From Sinorhizobium terangae (lineage in GTDB: Bacteria; Pseudomonadota; Alphaproteobacteria; Rhizobiales; Rhizobiaceae), in the NCBI RefSeq assembly GCF_029714365.1, contig NZ_CP121659.1, positions 2,170,001-2,234,000 on the forward strand: DNA of 64,000 bases, written 5' to 3'. The position numbers and the translations under genes were made by a program. The notes below the pieces were generated by a model. The model made no database searches. It saw only the letters and a program-made list of their open reading frames with translations, and had not been told where the DNA came from. Shown in pieces: positions 8,316 through 16,869 of this stretch. Position 1 is the stretch's first letter. Each line of letters begins with the position of its first letter.

Positions 8316-9019
8316 ATGACGACCACATTCATCCCGGCAAACGAACTGGCAGCGCGGAACCATGCCAGCTTTCCCAATGAAAGTGACGACTATCGACGGG
8401 CCGCAATGCGCTTCTGGCGGAGGAAATCGAACTCAGGCGCCATATCGAGCGCGTGGCCGAACTGCGCCGGCAGCTGCCGCCGGGCGGAGAAGTTACCAAG
8501 GACTATCGATTCGAGGGCGAGAACGGGCCTGTCACGCTTGCCGATCTTTTCGGCGGCAAGGACACGCTCATCATCTACAGCTACATGTTCGGCCCGCAGC
8601 GCGAAAAACCTTGCCCCATGTGCACCTCGTTGATGGGAGCATGGGAGCGCAAGGTGCCGGATATAGAGCAGCGCGTCGCGCTCGCGCTGCTTGCTCGCTC
8701 GCCGATCGAACGGCTGATGGCGGCCAAGAAGGCACGCGGCTGGACACGCTTGAAGGTCTATTCCGACGGAGACGGCACCTTTACCCGCGACTATGTCAGC
8801 GCCGAGGATGCGGATGTCCCCGGCTACACGGTCTTCACCCGCCGCGACGGCATCATCCGGCATTTCTGGAGCAGCGAAATGAACGGCAAGATGGCCGATC
8901 CCGGCCAGGACCCGCGCGGCGCGCCGGACCTTGACCCGCTGTGGACCCTCCTCGACACCACGCCCGAAGGCCGCGGCAAGGATTGGTATCCGAAGCTCGA
9001 ATATCCCAACGGCGGGTGA
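8316..9019 (+). pseudogene. DUF899 thioredoxin-like protein, frameshifted near codon 29
   Basis: Translation from ATG 8316 (behind GAGGAGG) gives MTTTFIPANELAARNHASF then ESDDYRRA. The homologous continuation (LLAEEIELRRHIERVAELR, then PPGGEVTKDYRF) is in another frame. Adding one base near 8401-8403 restores one continuous DUF899 frame of about 235 residues. Family features are the PCPMCTS cysteine pair, SYMFGP and the C-terminal GKDWYPKLEYPNGG. As written, only a GTG-started product from 8453 (188 residues) could be made. This is either a true inactivating indel or a one-base sequence error in a G/C run. Confidence 0.75.
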
Positions 9020-9056
9020 AAGCGCCGCCGACCATCGTCGCATTCGCGATCTGCAC

Positions 9057-9088
9057 GCGCTCTCCCGTCACACCTGGCGGGAGAGCGC
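9057..9088. terminator. Strong hairpin after the DUF899 gene
   Basis: A perfect 11-bp stem (GCGCTCTCCCG at 9057-9067 with CGGGAGAGCGC at 9078-9088) around a 10-base loop lies 37 bases past the stop. No T-tract follows on either strand, so it may be a transcript-stabilising hairpin rather than an intrinsic terminator. Confidence 0.55.
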
Positions 9089-9264
9089 GATCCTGCCGAT
9101 GCCCGGCCGCAGGCCTGAGTCGCGTATTTCAGAAAAAGTGCGATTAATTGCCATCGAACCTGACAACCGCCATTTTTGGGCTTAAGGTCCGAATCAGGTT
9201 TAAGTTGTTTCTTCCCGGCAATCTTGGTTCCGGCATTCCGCCTTTATCTTGTGGAGCTACATCG

Positions 9265-10374
9265 ATGACGCCAGCCGAAAGGCCCTGCGACGAGACGATC
9301 CGGCTGGCGCTGCGCCGGATTCTCGACAGCCGCAGCTTTCGGCGGTCCGAAAGGTTGCGCGCCTTCCTCGCCTATGTCGTCGAAAAGGAAATGATCGGCG
9401 AAGGCGCCCAGCTCAAGGGCTATTCGATCGGCGTCGACGTCTTCGGCCGCGACCAGAGCTTCAATGCCGACGGAGACCCCCTTGTCCGCGTCCACGCCGG
9501 CAAGTTGCGCAAGCAGCTCAAGGCCTTCTACGACACTGAAGGCGCCAGCGAGAAATGGCAGATCACCATTCCGAAGGGAACGTATGTCCCGGAGTATCAC
9601 CGCGTGCAAGTCGGCGACGCCGGCGAGGTTTCGGTGAAGCAGGAAAAGGTCGCCAGCCGGTCGTTGTCCGGGCGCCGCGCTCCCTGGCAGCCGGCTCCTT
9701 TGTCTTCTCCCTGGGCGGTTCTCAGCGTGCTGCCGCTGCTCCTCTTCGCACCCCTCCCCTCGCCCGAAATGACGCTGGATATCGATGCGGAGGCGAAGCT
9801 CGTCGCGGGTCCTATGGCGGCCATCCGCGGCCTGCCGTCAGTCAGCATCAGCGTGTCCGGCCCGGAACATAAAGCCACCAGGCAATTCGCAAATGCACTC
9901 CACGAGGCGGCGCTTCGCCACAAGACGCTCGCCAAGGCGAGCGCGGTCAAGGACAAAGGTGCTTCCGCCTCCAGCAATCAGGCTCTGGCTTTCTCGATCG
10001 ACCTCGCCTGGTACGACGCGCCCGCAGCAGGCATCCGCATCACCCTCTCGCATGATGGTGTTGGCATCCCGCTGCGGCGTGATTTCATCAGCGCGGAACG
10101 GCTGACGAGCGAGCCGGACGTTTTTTTCGAAAGTACTTCGCTTGCCGCGCTGCTTTTTGCCGTCGACGGCGAGATCTACGCCCACGCCGCTGCGGAAAGA
10201 ATCCAGAGCACGCTTATGGAATGCATGACCGCAACGGCGCGCTACCGCCGGCTGCTGACGCGCGACAGCTTTGAGAAGGCGTGGGACTGCCAGCAGAAGC
10301 TCGGTCCGCTCAAGGGCGACGAGCCGCTCTTCATCATTTCCGCCAACAGCCCACTCAAGGTCATCGGCCATTGA
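9265..10374 (+). CDS. Protein with the N-terminal domain found before TPR/cyclase modules; C-terminus of unknown family
   Basis: 369 residues from ATG 9265, with GTGGAG 9-14 bases upstream. Residues 10-112 (LRRILDSRSFRRSERLRAFLAYVV, YSIGVDVFGRDQSF, DPLVRVHAGKLRKQL, IPKGTYVPEY) match a domain often found in front of TPR or adenylate-cyclase-like proteins in rhizobia, where it is thought to be a winged-helix-like regulatory domain. A weak hydrophobic stretch (about 149-164) follows, and the C-terminal 200 residues resemble the periplasmic part of such proteins but contain no cyclase motif. It is likely a membrane-linked regulator; its target is unknown. Confidence 0.6.
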   Translation: MTPAERPCDETIRLALRRILDSRSFRRSERLRAFLAYVVEKEMIGEGAQLKGYSIGVDVFGRDQSFNADGDPLVRVHAGKLRKQLKAFYDTEGASEKWQITIPKGTYVPEYHRVQVGDAGEVSVKQEKVASRSLSGRRAPWQPAPLSSPWAVLSVLPLLLFAPLPSPEMTLDIDAEAKLVAGPMAAIRGLPSVSISVSGPEHKATRQFANALHEAALRHKTLAKASAVKDKGASASSNQALAFSIDLAWYDAPAAGIRITLSHDGVGIPLRRDFISAERLTSEPDVFFESTSLAALLFAVDGEIYAHAAAERIQSTLMECMTATARYRRLLTRDSFEKAWDCQQKLGPLKGDEPLFIISANSPLKVIGH

Positions 10375-10750
10375 CGCATGTCGCGCGCAATGGATGAGTC
10401 CGTGTGCCCCACTGCACTCAGTCCGAAGCTGCGTTTTTCCTGCAATATTAAGGACTGTTCATTTGAGTGATTCGCACTTACCGTGAGTGCGTGCGTTGGA
10501 TTTCATGCCGGGTTGCTCACTGGAGCACCGCGCGTTCGGGCGAATGCGTGACGGGGCTCCAGCTAACGGACCTGTGTCGACCGGTTTCGTCGCAGGCCTG
10601 CACATTGGTCAGCAGTAGCCGTGCTTGCGCACGGATGTGTCCCACGAGCAGCAGGTGTCGAGGTCCACAACCGGCCGGACGCTTGGCTGGACGAACGGTC
10701 TCCGCCACAGGGCTGGCGGGTTGCGACGCTCGGAACGGGGGACATTGGAA
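10375..10750. other. Non-coding stretch between two regulator genes
   Basis: No convincing coding frame in 376 bases. A small inverted repeat (CGCACT / AGTGCG near 10473-10491) is the only structure noted. The part just before 10751 carries the GGGGGAC ribosome site of the MerR-type gene and presumably its promoter. Confidence 0.5.
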
Positions 10751-11416
10751 ATGTCGCAGGATTCCAGAAAACACGCAGACGACACTTTCGGCTTTCTGCC
10801 GCAACTGCCCGTGCCCTACCATGGTCAGGACGACCGGCTCGCCATCGCCGAGATGGCGGAGGTTTTCGGGGTGACGCACCGGACATTGCATTTCTACGAG
10901 GAGAAGGGCCTGCTGACCGCAGCCCGCATGGGACCGATGCGCGTTTATGGCGAGGATCATGTCCGTCGCATGGCGGTGATCAATGCCTGCCGGGAGATCG
11001 ACATGCCGATCGCCGCGATCCAGGAGCTGATGGCGGGACTTGATCGCGCCGAAAGCCAGGCGCGCGCCGACGAGTTGTTCGACGCCGCCTTGCAGGCCCG
11101 TCGCCGCGAGCTCGCCGCCCAGCAATCGATCCTGCGCCGTCAGATGCAAAAGATCGCCGAGTTGCTCGAAGCGAGATCGGTGGAGGGCGAAGACGATCCG
11201 ACGGGAGCGGAGAATGTCCACCTGTCGCCGATCGAGTCCAATTGCCTCGGTTTCATGGCCGTAGGCTATCCCGCCTCCCGCATAGCCGAGCTGATGGACA
11301 TGGACCTGACCGCGGCGCTCACGCTGGAATCCGGGATCATCCGCAAGTTCGGCGCACACAATCGCTTTCAAGCCGTCGCCAAGGCCGTTCTCGCCGGCCT
11401 CATTGCATCGGAGTAG
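10751..11416 (+). CDS. MerR-type regulator with a LuxR/GerE-like C-terminal helix-turn-helix
   Basis: 221 residues from ATG 10751, behind GGGGGAC; an in-frame start at 10625 lacks support. Residues about 28-95 are a MerR HTH plus wing (IAEMAEVFGVTHRTLHFYEE, then RVYGEDHVRRMAVINACREI), followed by a coiled region (QARRRELAAQQSILRRQMQ). The last 60 residues (LSPIESNCLGFMAVGYPASRIAEL ... IIRKFGAHNRFQAVAKAVLAGLI) resemble the LuxR/GerE DNA-binding domain. This arrangement is unusual and suggests two DNA-binding ends in one protein. The target is unknown. Confidence 0.75.
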   Translation: MSQDSRKHADDTFGFLPQLPVPYHGQDDRLAIAEMAEVFGVTHRTLHFYEEKGLLTAARMGPMRVYGEDHVRRMAVINACREIDMPIAAIQELMAGLDRAESQARADELFDAALQARRRELAAQQSILRRQMQKIAELLEARSVEGEDDPTGAENVHLSPIESNCLGFMAVGYPASRIAELMDMDLTAALTLESGIIRKFGAHNRFQAVAKAVLAGLIASE

Positions 11417-11708
11417 GGAAGAAAAAACGTTCAGGCCGACCACAAACCGATACAACCTGTCGTAATATTTGACGAGCGGAATAGGCCCTGACAATTGTCA
11501 CCGCCCCGGTGCGGCAGTAACATTTGGGCACGGCCAGGCACGTCTTTAACGACGACCCGCATGTCTTGCCAGCGATATGCTTCTGACCGAGCAGAAGAGC
11601 TTCTCGCTAGCCGAGATGCATATTCAGAAGCTTATTTCCATCCGGCGCCAGAAAATGGCGCGTCCGCCGATCTTTATTGCATGCGCGCGGATATACTTGG
11701 AGGAAAAG

Positions 11709-11948
11709 ATGAACAAGCTCACTGTAATGATCCTTCTCGCAGGCGGCTTCGCTTTGTCCGGTTGCCAGTCCATGACGACCTCCAGCACCCGCGCTGGCGA
11801 GTTCGGCTGCATCGCCGGTACAGTCGGCGGAGCGGTTGTCGGCGGCCTGGTCGGCTCGACCATTGGCGCGGGAACCGGCCAACTCTGGGCTGTTGGCTCC
11901 GGCGCCACGCTGGGCGCGGCAGGCGGCAATGCCTTGACCTGCTATTGA
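11709..11948 (+). CDS. Small glycine-zipper lipoprotein
   Basis: 79 residues from ATG 11709, directly behind GGAGGAAAAG. The signal peptide ends in the lipobox LSGC (Cys about residue 19), so the mature protein is an outer- or inner-membrane lipoprotein. The rest is a Gly/Ala-rich zipper (GTVGGAVVGGLVGSTIGAGTG) as in OmpA-like 2TM lipoproteins and entericidin-like peptides. It ends on the TGA that overlaps an ATG for the next gene, so the EF-hand gene is probably cotranscribed. Confidence 0.75.
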   Translation: MNKLTVMILLAGGFALSGCQSMTTSSTRAGEFGCIAGTVGGAVVGGLVGSTIGAGTGQLWAVGSGATLGAAGGNALTCY

Positions 11949-11965
11949 TGCGAGGGGCCGGGATC

Positions 11966-12319
11966 ATGAAAAGGATAGTGCTGCTGGCCGCATTCGCACT
12001 TTCACAGGCCATTGCGGCCGCGGCGCAGGATCGGCCGGCGGCCATGAACCAGGGCCAGATGGATCGGCTCGACCGCAACAGGAATGGCGCGGTCGACCAG
12101 TCCGAGTACGAGTCCTTCATGACCTCCGCTTTCGCGAGCCTGGACAAGAACAAGGACGGCAGCCTGCGCAAAGAAGAAGTGGGCCAGCTTCTGAACGCGC
12201 AACAATTTGCCGCCACTGACGCCAACCGCGACGGCAGGCTCACCCAGAGCGAGTTCCTGAACAGGGTCATGGCCGATTTCAAGGCCGCCGACCGCAGCGG
12301 CGACGGCCATCTTCAGTAG
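11966..12319 (+). CDS. Secreted EF-hand calcium-binding protein
   Basis: 117 residues with an N-terminal signal peptide (about 1-21, ending AIAAAA-Q). Four EF-hand-type loops are visible: DRNRNGAVDQSE, DKNKDGSLRKEE, DANRDGRLTQSE and a final DRSGDGHLQ. GAGGGG lies upstream at good distance from ATG 11966; an ATG at 11948 overlapping the previous stop is possible. It probably acts as a periplasmic calcium-binding protein. No partner can be named from context beyond the preceding lipoprotein gene. Confidence 0.8.
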   Translation: MKRIVLLAAFALSQAIAAAAQDRPAAMNQGQMDRLDRNRNGAVDQSEYESFMTSAFASLDKNKDGSLRKEEVGQLLNAQQFAATDANRDGRLTQSEFLNRVMADFKAADRSGDGHLQ

Positions 12320-12642
12320 GCGCGCGGCCGCCTGTGATTGTTATGCGCCTTGCACGTTCAAGGGAACGGGCAAGAAGAGAAGCCCAGCTTCATGTACCCC
12401 GCCTCGGGATCAAGAGTGCGTTACTGTCCCCTTTGAACGCAACGCCCCGTCTTCGTGCGATCGCCACAGCTTTATCCATGTAGAGCGAACCTGACGCGGA
12501 AGAATCATCCGCTAAGATGACCGGCGCAACGCGAGAAACAACTTGCTCTCACCTTTAGCCGCTTAACGCTAAATCAATCATTTTGGCAAATTCTGGACGC
12601 GCAACTTGCGGACAGGGAAACGCTTCGTTGCGGAACAGACCT

Positions 12643-12742
12643 CTACAGCGCCGCGCGTCTTATCAGACGAGCAAGGCACTGTAGCACTTTGAATTGCTGC
12701 ATGTTTTATCCTTAAATCGAGTAGGTTTTAAGGAAAACGTGC
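12643..12742. repeat. Dispersed palindromic intergenic repeat, copy A (in a 450-base non-coding gap)
   Basis: Shares CTACA-CGCCGCGC, TCTT-TCAGAC and GTAGCACTTTGAATTGCTGC with the copy at 55504-55602, and the AGCACTTTGAA core with 31968-32032 and 44104-44126. The core can form a short stem, and a second pair of arms (CATGTTTT / AAAACGTG) flanks a CCTTAAAT-TTTAAGG inverted repeat. The rest of the gap 12320-12769 shows no gene. Confidence 0.7.
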
Positions 12743-12769
12743 GGTAGAGGAGCACGGGAAAATACCACC

Positions 12770-13114
12770 ATGGCGATCCCCCAGGATGATCACGGACGGC
12801 GCGGGGAACGTCCGGTCAACAAAACAGCGCTTTGCCTCCATTTTCTGCTCTTCGTTCTTCTTGCCCTGTCCGCTTGGGCAATGCCCCGCGGCCCCTTCGT
12901 GCTTGTGGTCACGCATCCGAACGACCCGCCGCAAAAGGCCATATCGCTTATTGCTGCCGCCGGCGGTTCCTTCGTCGGCAGCGGGGGGCTGCCGTGGATT
13001 TCGCTGGCGCATGCCAACTCCGAAGATTTCCCGGCGAGGTTGCTTCGCGCCGGCGCACTGCTCGTTCTCAACGCAAGCCTCTCCGCCGCTTGCTCGCAGG
13101 AAAGTTTAAAATGA
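12770..13114 (+). CDS. Small membrane-anchored protein coupled to a chemoreceptor gene
   Basis: 114 residues. A hydrophobic signal anchor ([18 protein letters not shown], about 21-38) is followed by an alpha/beta-like segment ([20 protein letters not shown], then [19 protein letters not shown]). Its stop overlaps the ATG of the following chemoreceptor gene (ATGA), which argues that the two are translated together. I do not recognise a named family; it could be an accessory periplasmic protein for the receptor. Confidence 0.6.
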   Translation: MAIPQDDHGRRGERPVNKTALCLHFLLFVLLALSAWAMPRGPFVLVVTHPNDPPQKAISLIAAAGGSFVGSGGLPWISLAHANSEDFPARLLRAGALLVLNASLSAACSQESLK

Positions 13115-14736
13115 GCGCTCTCGAAGAAATTCGCCAAAAGGTGTCGCCGGGGATCATCGCGCTCCTTTGGATCAACGTCGCACTGATCACTATTACGACT
13201 GTCATGCGCGCGGACGGCTTCGACCGCTTCGCCGTCGGCGCCGCGGTAGTCATCGTGGTATCGGCAACCGTCGGCTGGATCCGCGACAGGACGGGGCCGA
13301 CAACCCGGATCGTGACGGCAATGGCTCACGCCGCCACCGTTGCCCTGCTCGTCTTCGCCTTCTCCGGCTCGCCGCTGCAGATCGACATGCACATGTATTT
13401 CTTCGCCAGCCTTGCGATCTGCGCCGCCTGGATCGATTGGCGCGCAATCGTCGGCTATGCGGTGCTGGTCAGCGTTCATCATCTGCTTCTCTATTTCGTC
13501 TCGCCCTTCGCGGTTTTCCCGCAAAGTTCCGATTTTTCGCGCGTGCTGCTCCATGCAGTCATCCTGACGCTGGAAAGCGCGGTTCTCATCGCGATGGTCT
13601 TTTCGCTGGTCTCCGCATTGGTCTCGGCGGAAAAGGCGACGCACGAAGCAGAGGAGGCTCATCGCCAGAACGCAGCGCTGGCCGAGCAGGCAAGGGCTGC
13701 CGACCTCGCGGCCGAAGCCGAGCGCGTGCGTTTGACGGCGGAAGCGGACGAGACCGCTCAGATGCGCCTGCAAGAGGCAACGGCAGGGCTTGCCACCGGC
13801 CTGCGCCGGCTGGCAGCGGGCGATCTCGCCTTTCAGCTCACCGAACCCTTCGCCCCGGATTTCGAGGCGCTTCGCCACGACCTGAACGGAGCGGTCTCGC
13901 AGCTCAGCGAAACCTTGAAAGGCGTGGCACACGCGGCAGCCGCTATCGACGGCAACTCGCACGATATCAGCCGGAGCTCAAGCGAGCTTTCGACACGCAC
14001 CGAACGGCAGGCGGCGTTTCTGGAAGAGACCGCAGCCGCTCTTGATCAGATCACCGCCAATGTCACCCACGCATCCAAACGGGCGGAGGAAGCCCGCCTC
14101 GTCGCGGCTCAGGCCAATAGCAGCGCCCTGCAGTCCGGCAGAATCGTCTCCGAAGCCGTCGACGCCATGGGCCGGATCGAACAGTCGTCGACGCAGATCT
14201 CCGGCATTATCGGCGTCATCGACGATATCGCCTTCCAGACCAATCTGCTCGCATTGAATGCCGGCGTGGAGGCCGCGCGGGCGGGCGAAGCGGGCAAGGG
14301 ATTTGCCGTCGTCGCGCAGGAAGTACGCGAACTGGCGCAACGCTCGGCGCAGGCAGCCAAGGAGATCAAGGAACTCATCCGCAATTCGAGTGCCGAGATC
14401 CAGAACGGAGTGAAGCTTGTCAGCGAGACCGGCGCAACGCTGCGTGCGATCGAGAACTATATCGTGACCGTCAACGAACACATGGACGCAGTCGCGCTCT
14501 CGGCGCGCGAACAATCATCGGACCTCGCCGGCGTCAATTCCGCGGTCACCCAAATGGACCAGGTTACCCAAAGGAACGCAACAATGGTCGAGGAAGCGAC
14601 CGCGGCGGGCGCAGCGCTCGCCGACGCGGCGGCCCGGCTGCGCGAACTGATCGCGCACTTCCAACTGGCGGACACTTCGCTCGCGCGGACCACCGTTGGC
14701 GCACCTCGTTTCTTTTCCGGCGAGAAGGTCGCGTAA
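13111..14736 (+). CDS. Methyl-accepting chemotaxis protein with a multi-pass membrane sensor
   Basis: 541 residues. The first 175 residues hold about six hydrophobic segments with no large periplasmic domain, so sensing is probably within the membrane or through a partner. A coiled helix ([20 protein letters not shown]) and a HAMP-like stretch ([21 protein letters not shown]) precede the signalling domain. Its hairpin tip is [20 protein letters not shown], then [20 protein letters not shown], the CheA/CheW contact region. No C-terminal CheR-binding pentapeptide is seen. The ATG at 13111 overlaps the stop of the upstream small gene. Confidence 0.9.
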   Translation: MSALEEIRQKVSPGIIALLWINVALITITTVMRADGFDRFAVGAAVVIVVSATVGWIRDRTGPTTRIVTAMAHAATVALLVFAFSGSPLQIDMHMYFFASLAICAAWIDWRAIVGYAVLVSVHHLLLYFVSPFAVFPQSSDFSRVLLHAVILTLESAVLIAMVFSLVSALVSAEKATHEAEEAHRQNAALAEQARAADLAAEAERVRLTAEADETAQMRLQEATAGLATGLRRLAAGDLAFQLTEPFAPDFEALRHDLNGAVSQLSETLKGVAHAAAAIDGNSHDISRSSSELSTRTERQAAFLEETAAALDQITANVTHASKRAEEARLVAAQANSSALQSGRIVSEAVDAMGRIEQSSTQISGIIGVIDDIAFQTNLLALNAGVEAARAGEAGKGFAVVAQEVRELAQRSAQAAKEIKELIRNSSAEIQNGVKLVSETGATLRAIENYIVTVNEHMDAVALSAREQSSDLAGVNSAVTQMDQVTQRNATMVEEATAAGAALADAAARLRELIAHFQLADTSLARTTVGAPRFFSGEKVA

Positions 14737-14905
14737 CGCTTTGCGCGCGCGTTTTTGAAGAACGACGAGATTCCGGCGACGCCTGGCGGCATCCCGGTTG
14801 GCTGGCGTGAGATAGAACGTCGATGCCGCATCGATATCGACGTTGCTCGTAAAGACGATGCGCCCGACGGGTGTTGGCCGCCGCGTCGAGCGACCTGCCA
14901 AGACA

Positions 14906-15631
14906 TCAATCGCGTTGGCGCTGCGGCGCCAGCGACATCGCCTGCGCATAGGCCAGTGGCGAGCGGTTCCCCGGCATGTTCTCGTCCAGGATCAACGTTT
15001 TCAGGTCATCTGAGCGAACGTCGAGAGCCACCGCCTGCTCCAGTTTGTCGACTGACCAAACGACATAGCCAAGCTTGGCGCTGTATCCACACTCCCATCC
15101 GCAGTTGCAATCATGTTTGCGCTCACTCCCACGCTCGTCTTCGGTTTCGCGTTCGCATTCACATTTCGCCGCGACGATTTTGTGCGGGGAGACAGGTAGA
15201 ATCATGATTTGCGGCTTGGGGAGTTTGTAGCAATGCCCTTCATAGGCATAGCCATAAATTACTCCAACGCTTTCAAAGCCCTCGCTCACCCCAGTGGAAA
15301 CGGATAAATAATGGAAATATTTAGATGCTATTACCCCAACAATAACGTTGTCTGCAGAAATTACTGTTTTGTTAAGTAAATCTTCAATAACAACTTCCAT
15401 CACTTCGATAAAATCACCGTAATTATCGGGTGAAATTTTTGGATTTTTTCCCAAAAGTTCTCCGATTTTTTCCTTATAATAAGCATGCGCTTCGGCTGAA
15501 TCTTTTGGCTTTCTAACGATATTACCGGGCCTTCCGTAGAGCCTTATTTCTCCGGGATTGTAGGGACCCGTACGTCCCGTTATCTCACCCGGGTCAGTGA
15601 ACAAACTTGGATTTCCACAGCAATCACTCAT
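14906..15631 (-). CDS. Low-GC Cys-rich protein of unknown family, last gene of the YcaO-TfuA operon
   Basis: 241 residues, not recognised. It begins MSDCCGNPSLFTDPG and has a further Cys cluster near residues 165-195 (AAKCECE, then HDCNCGWECGY) separated by a Glu/Arg-rich stretch. The middle part (IEVMEVVIEDLLNKTVIS) is alpha/beta-like. The gene is clearly more AT-rich than its surroundings (TTA, ATA and AAA codons are frequent), a sign of transfer. The ATG at 15631 follows GGAGTGGAGC, 20 bases after the peptidase gene. As the only unknown in a YcaO/TfuA/peptidase operon it is a candidate substrate or partner; this is inference. Confidence 0.7.
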   Translation of the reverse strand: MSDCCGNPSLFTDPGEITGRTGPYNPGEIRLYGRPGNIVRKPKDSAEAHAYYKEKIGELLGKNPKISPDNYGDFIEVMEVVIEDLLNKTVISADNVIVGVIASKYFHYLSVSTGVSEGFESVGVIYGYAYEGHCYKLPKPQIMILPVSPHKIVAAKCECERETEDERGSERKHDCNCGWECGYSAKLGYVVWSVDKLEQAVALDVRSDDLKTLILDENMPGNRSPLAYAQAMSLAPQRQRD

Positions 15632-15651
15632 GCTCCACTCCTTTCCCAGCT

Positions 15652-16836
15652 CTATCTTTGACTGATGATCTCACGCCATGCGAAATTGGCTTCCAGCAGT
15701 TCGGCGGTCGCCCCGCTTGCGGCGGAAATGACAGCATTTGCCGCCTGATCGAGCCGCAACGTGTCTGGATCGAGTGTCGGCAGCGCCCCCGCAAGCGCTT
15801 GTCCGACTGCATCGCGGGCAGCGGTCAGCGCCAATCTGAAGAACATCGGTTTGACCTGGAAGGCCGCCGCCGTCATCTGGCGGAAACGGTCGAATTCATC
15901 CTGTTCCAAATCTCGAATATCGAAATCCAGAAGCCGCGTGTCGGCGCAGTCGCGCTCAACCAGTTCCCGATGATAAAGCTCGACGATGGTGTCGAAGATG
16001 GCGCCGATGAAAGGGAGCGCCCGGTCGTGCACTTCGCGCGTCGTCTCGGACATGCGGCGAAAATTGGTGGCAAGACGGATCTGGGTCTCGGGACTCGTTT
16101 CCGCAAACCGATTGAGCTCGTTGTAAAGCAGCAGATTGCCTCTCGTTCGGCGCAGCAGCCGGTCGATGGCGGAGTCGAACTGCAGAAACGAGATCAGTGA
16201 CACCACGTCCGAAAAGGCTTCGGAAAATGCAAAGAAGTCGCTGTCACGCAGAGGGGCCGTCGGGATCCCCGTCTCGGAAAGGAGGATAATGTGACCGATT
16301 TCATGCGCGATCGTGTCGAAATTCAACGCGTACGGCCGCCTTATACCCTCGACGTCGGAACACCCCAGTTCCAGGAAACCGTAGCCCGCGTGGGCGTTGT
16401 CCCAGTTTACAAAGGCGATGATCTCAAGTCTCGGAAAGGTCTGCGCAAAAAACCACCGGATCGGGTGACCCAGATAGCTCTGCCAAATGTCAAGGACGAA
16501 ACGCACGCAGGCATAGGCATGTACGCTGAGAAACGCCCTTGAGTTGGGTGACAGATTGTCGAAGTGGCGATCCGGGCCAGGCATTGCCGGCAGACGCTTC
16601 GCTCCATCGAAGGGCGGGAATTGATTGAAACCGTAAGGCTGCTTGTCAACGAGCGGATCGACCACGTAGACGGTCAAATCGCTCGGCCCCTCGCCGATTT
16701 CGTCCCGCGGTATCGACAGCCACACACGATCCGGTTGCTCATATCCGGGGATGAACGGGGGCTGGGGATATATCCAGAAGCGCGTGCCAAGACGCGCGTT
16801 TGCCGATCCGAGGGCATCGTCCCCAGGCAGACGCAT
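15652..16836 (-). CDS. Thermolysin-like (gluzincin) zinc metallopeptidase in the YcaO-TfuA operon
   Basis: 394 residues from ATG 16836, behind GGGGGGC. Zinc motif HEIGH at 178-182, third ligand Glu206 in SEAFSD (the thermolysin form is NEAISD) and a candidate proton-donor His270 in EVHDRA. The order and spacing (24 and 64 residues) resemble M4 peptidases. No signal peptide is evident, so it may act in the cytoplasm. It shares HExxH...EAFxD...EVHDR with the larger peptidase at 39753-41888. In this operon it could process a modified peptide or protein. The function is inferred; the fold call is fairly good. Confidence 0.75.
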   Translation of the reverse strand: MRLPGDDALGSANARLGTRFWIYPQPPFIPGYEQPDRVWLSIPRDEIGEGPSDLTVYVVDPLVDKQPYGFNQFPPFDGAKRLPAMPGPDRHFDNLSPNSRAFLSVHAYACVRFVLDIWQSYLGHPIRWFFAQTFPRLEIIAFVNWDNAHAGYGFLELGCSDVEGIRRPYALNFDTIAHEIGHIILLSETGIPTAPLRDSDFFAFSEAFSDVVSLISFLQFDSAIDRLLRRTRGNLLLYNELNRFAETSPETQIRLATNFRRMSETTREVHDRALPFIGAIFDTIVELYHRELVERDCADTRLLDFDIRDLEQDEFDRFRQMTAAAFQVKPMFFRLALTAARDAVGQALAGALPTLDPDTLRLDQAANAVISAASGATAELLEANFAWREIISQR

Positions 16837-16869
16837 TGCACAATCGCCCCCCGATGGAAAATCTGGCAA

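Noticed and set aside
14515..14905. Minus-strand frames after the Cys-rich gene, considered as a RiPP precursor
   Set aside because: They run into the chemoreceptor gene on the other strand, lack a good ribosome site and show no leader/core pattern.
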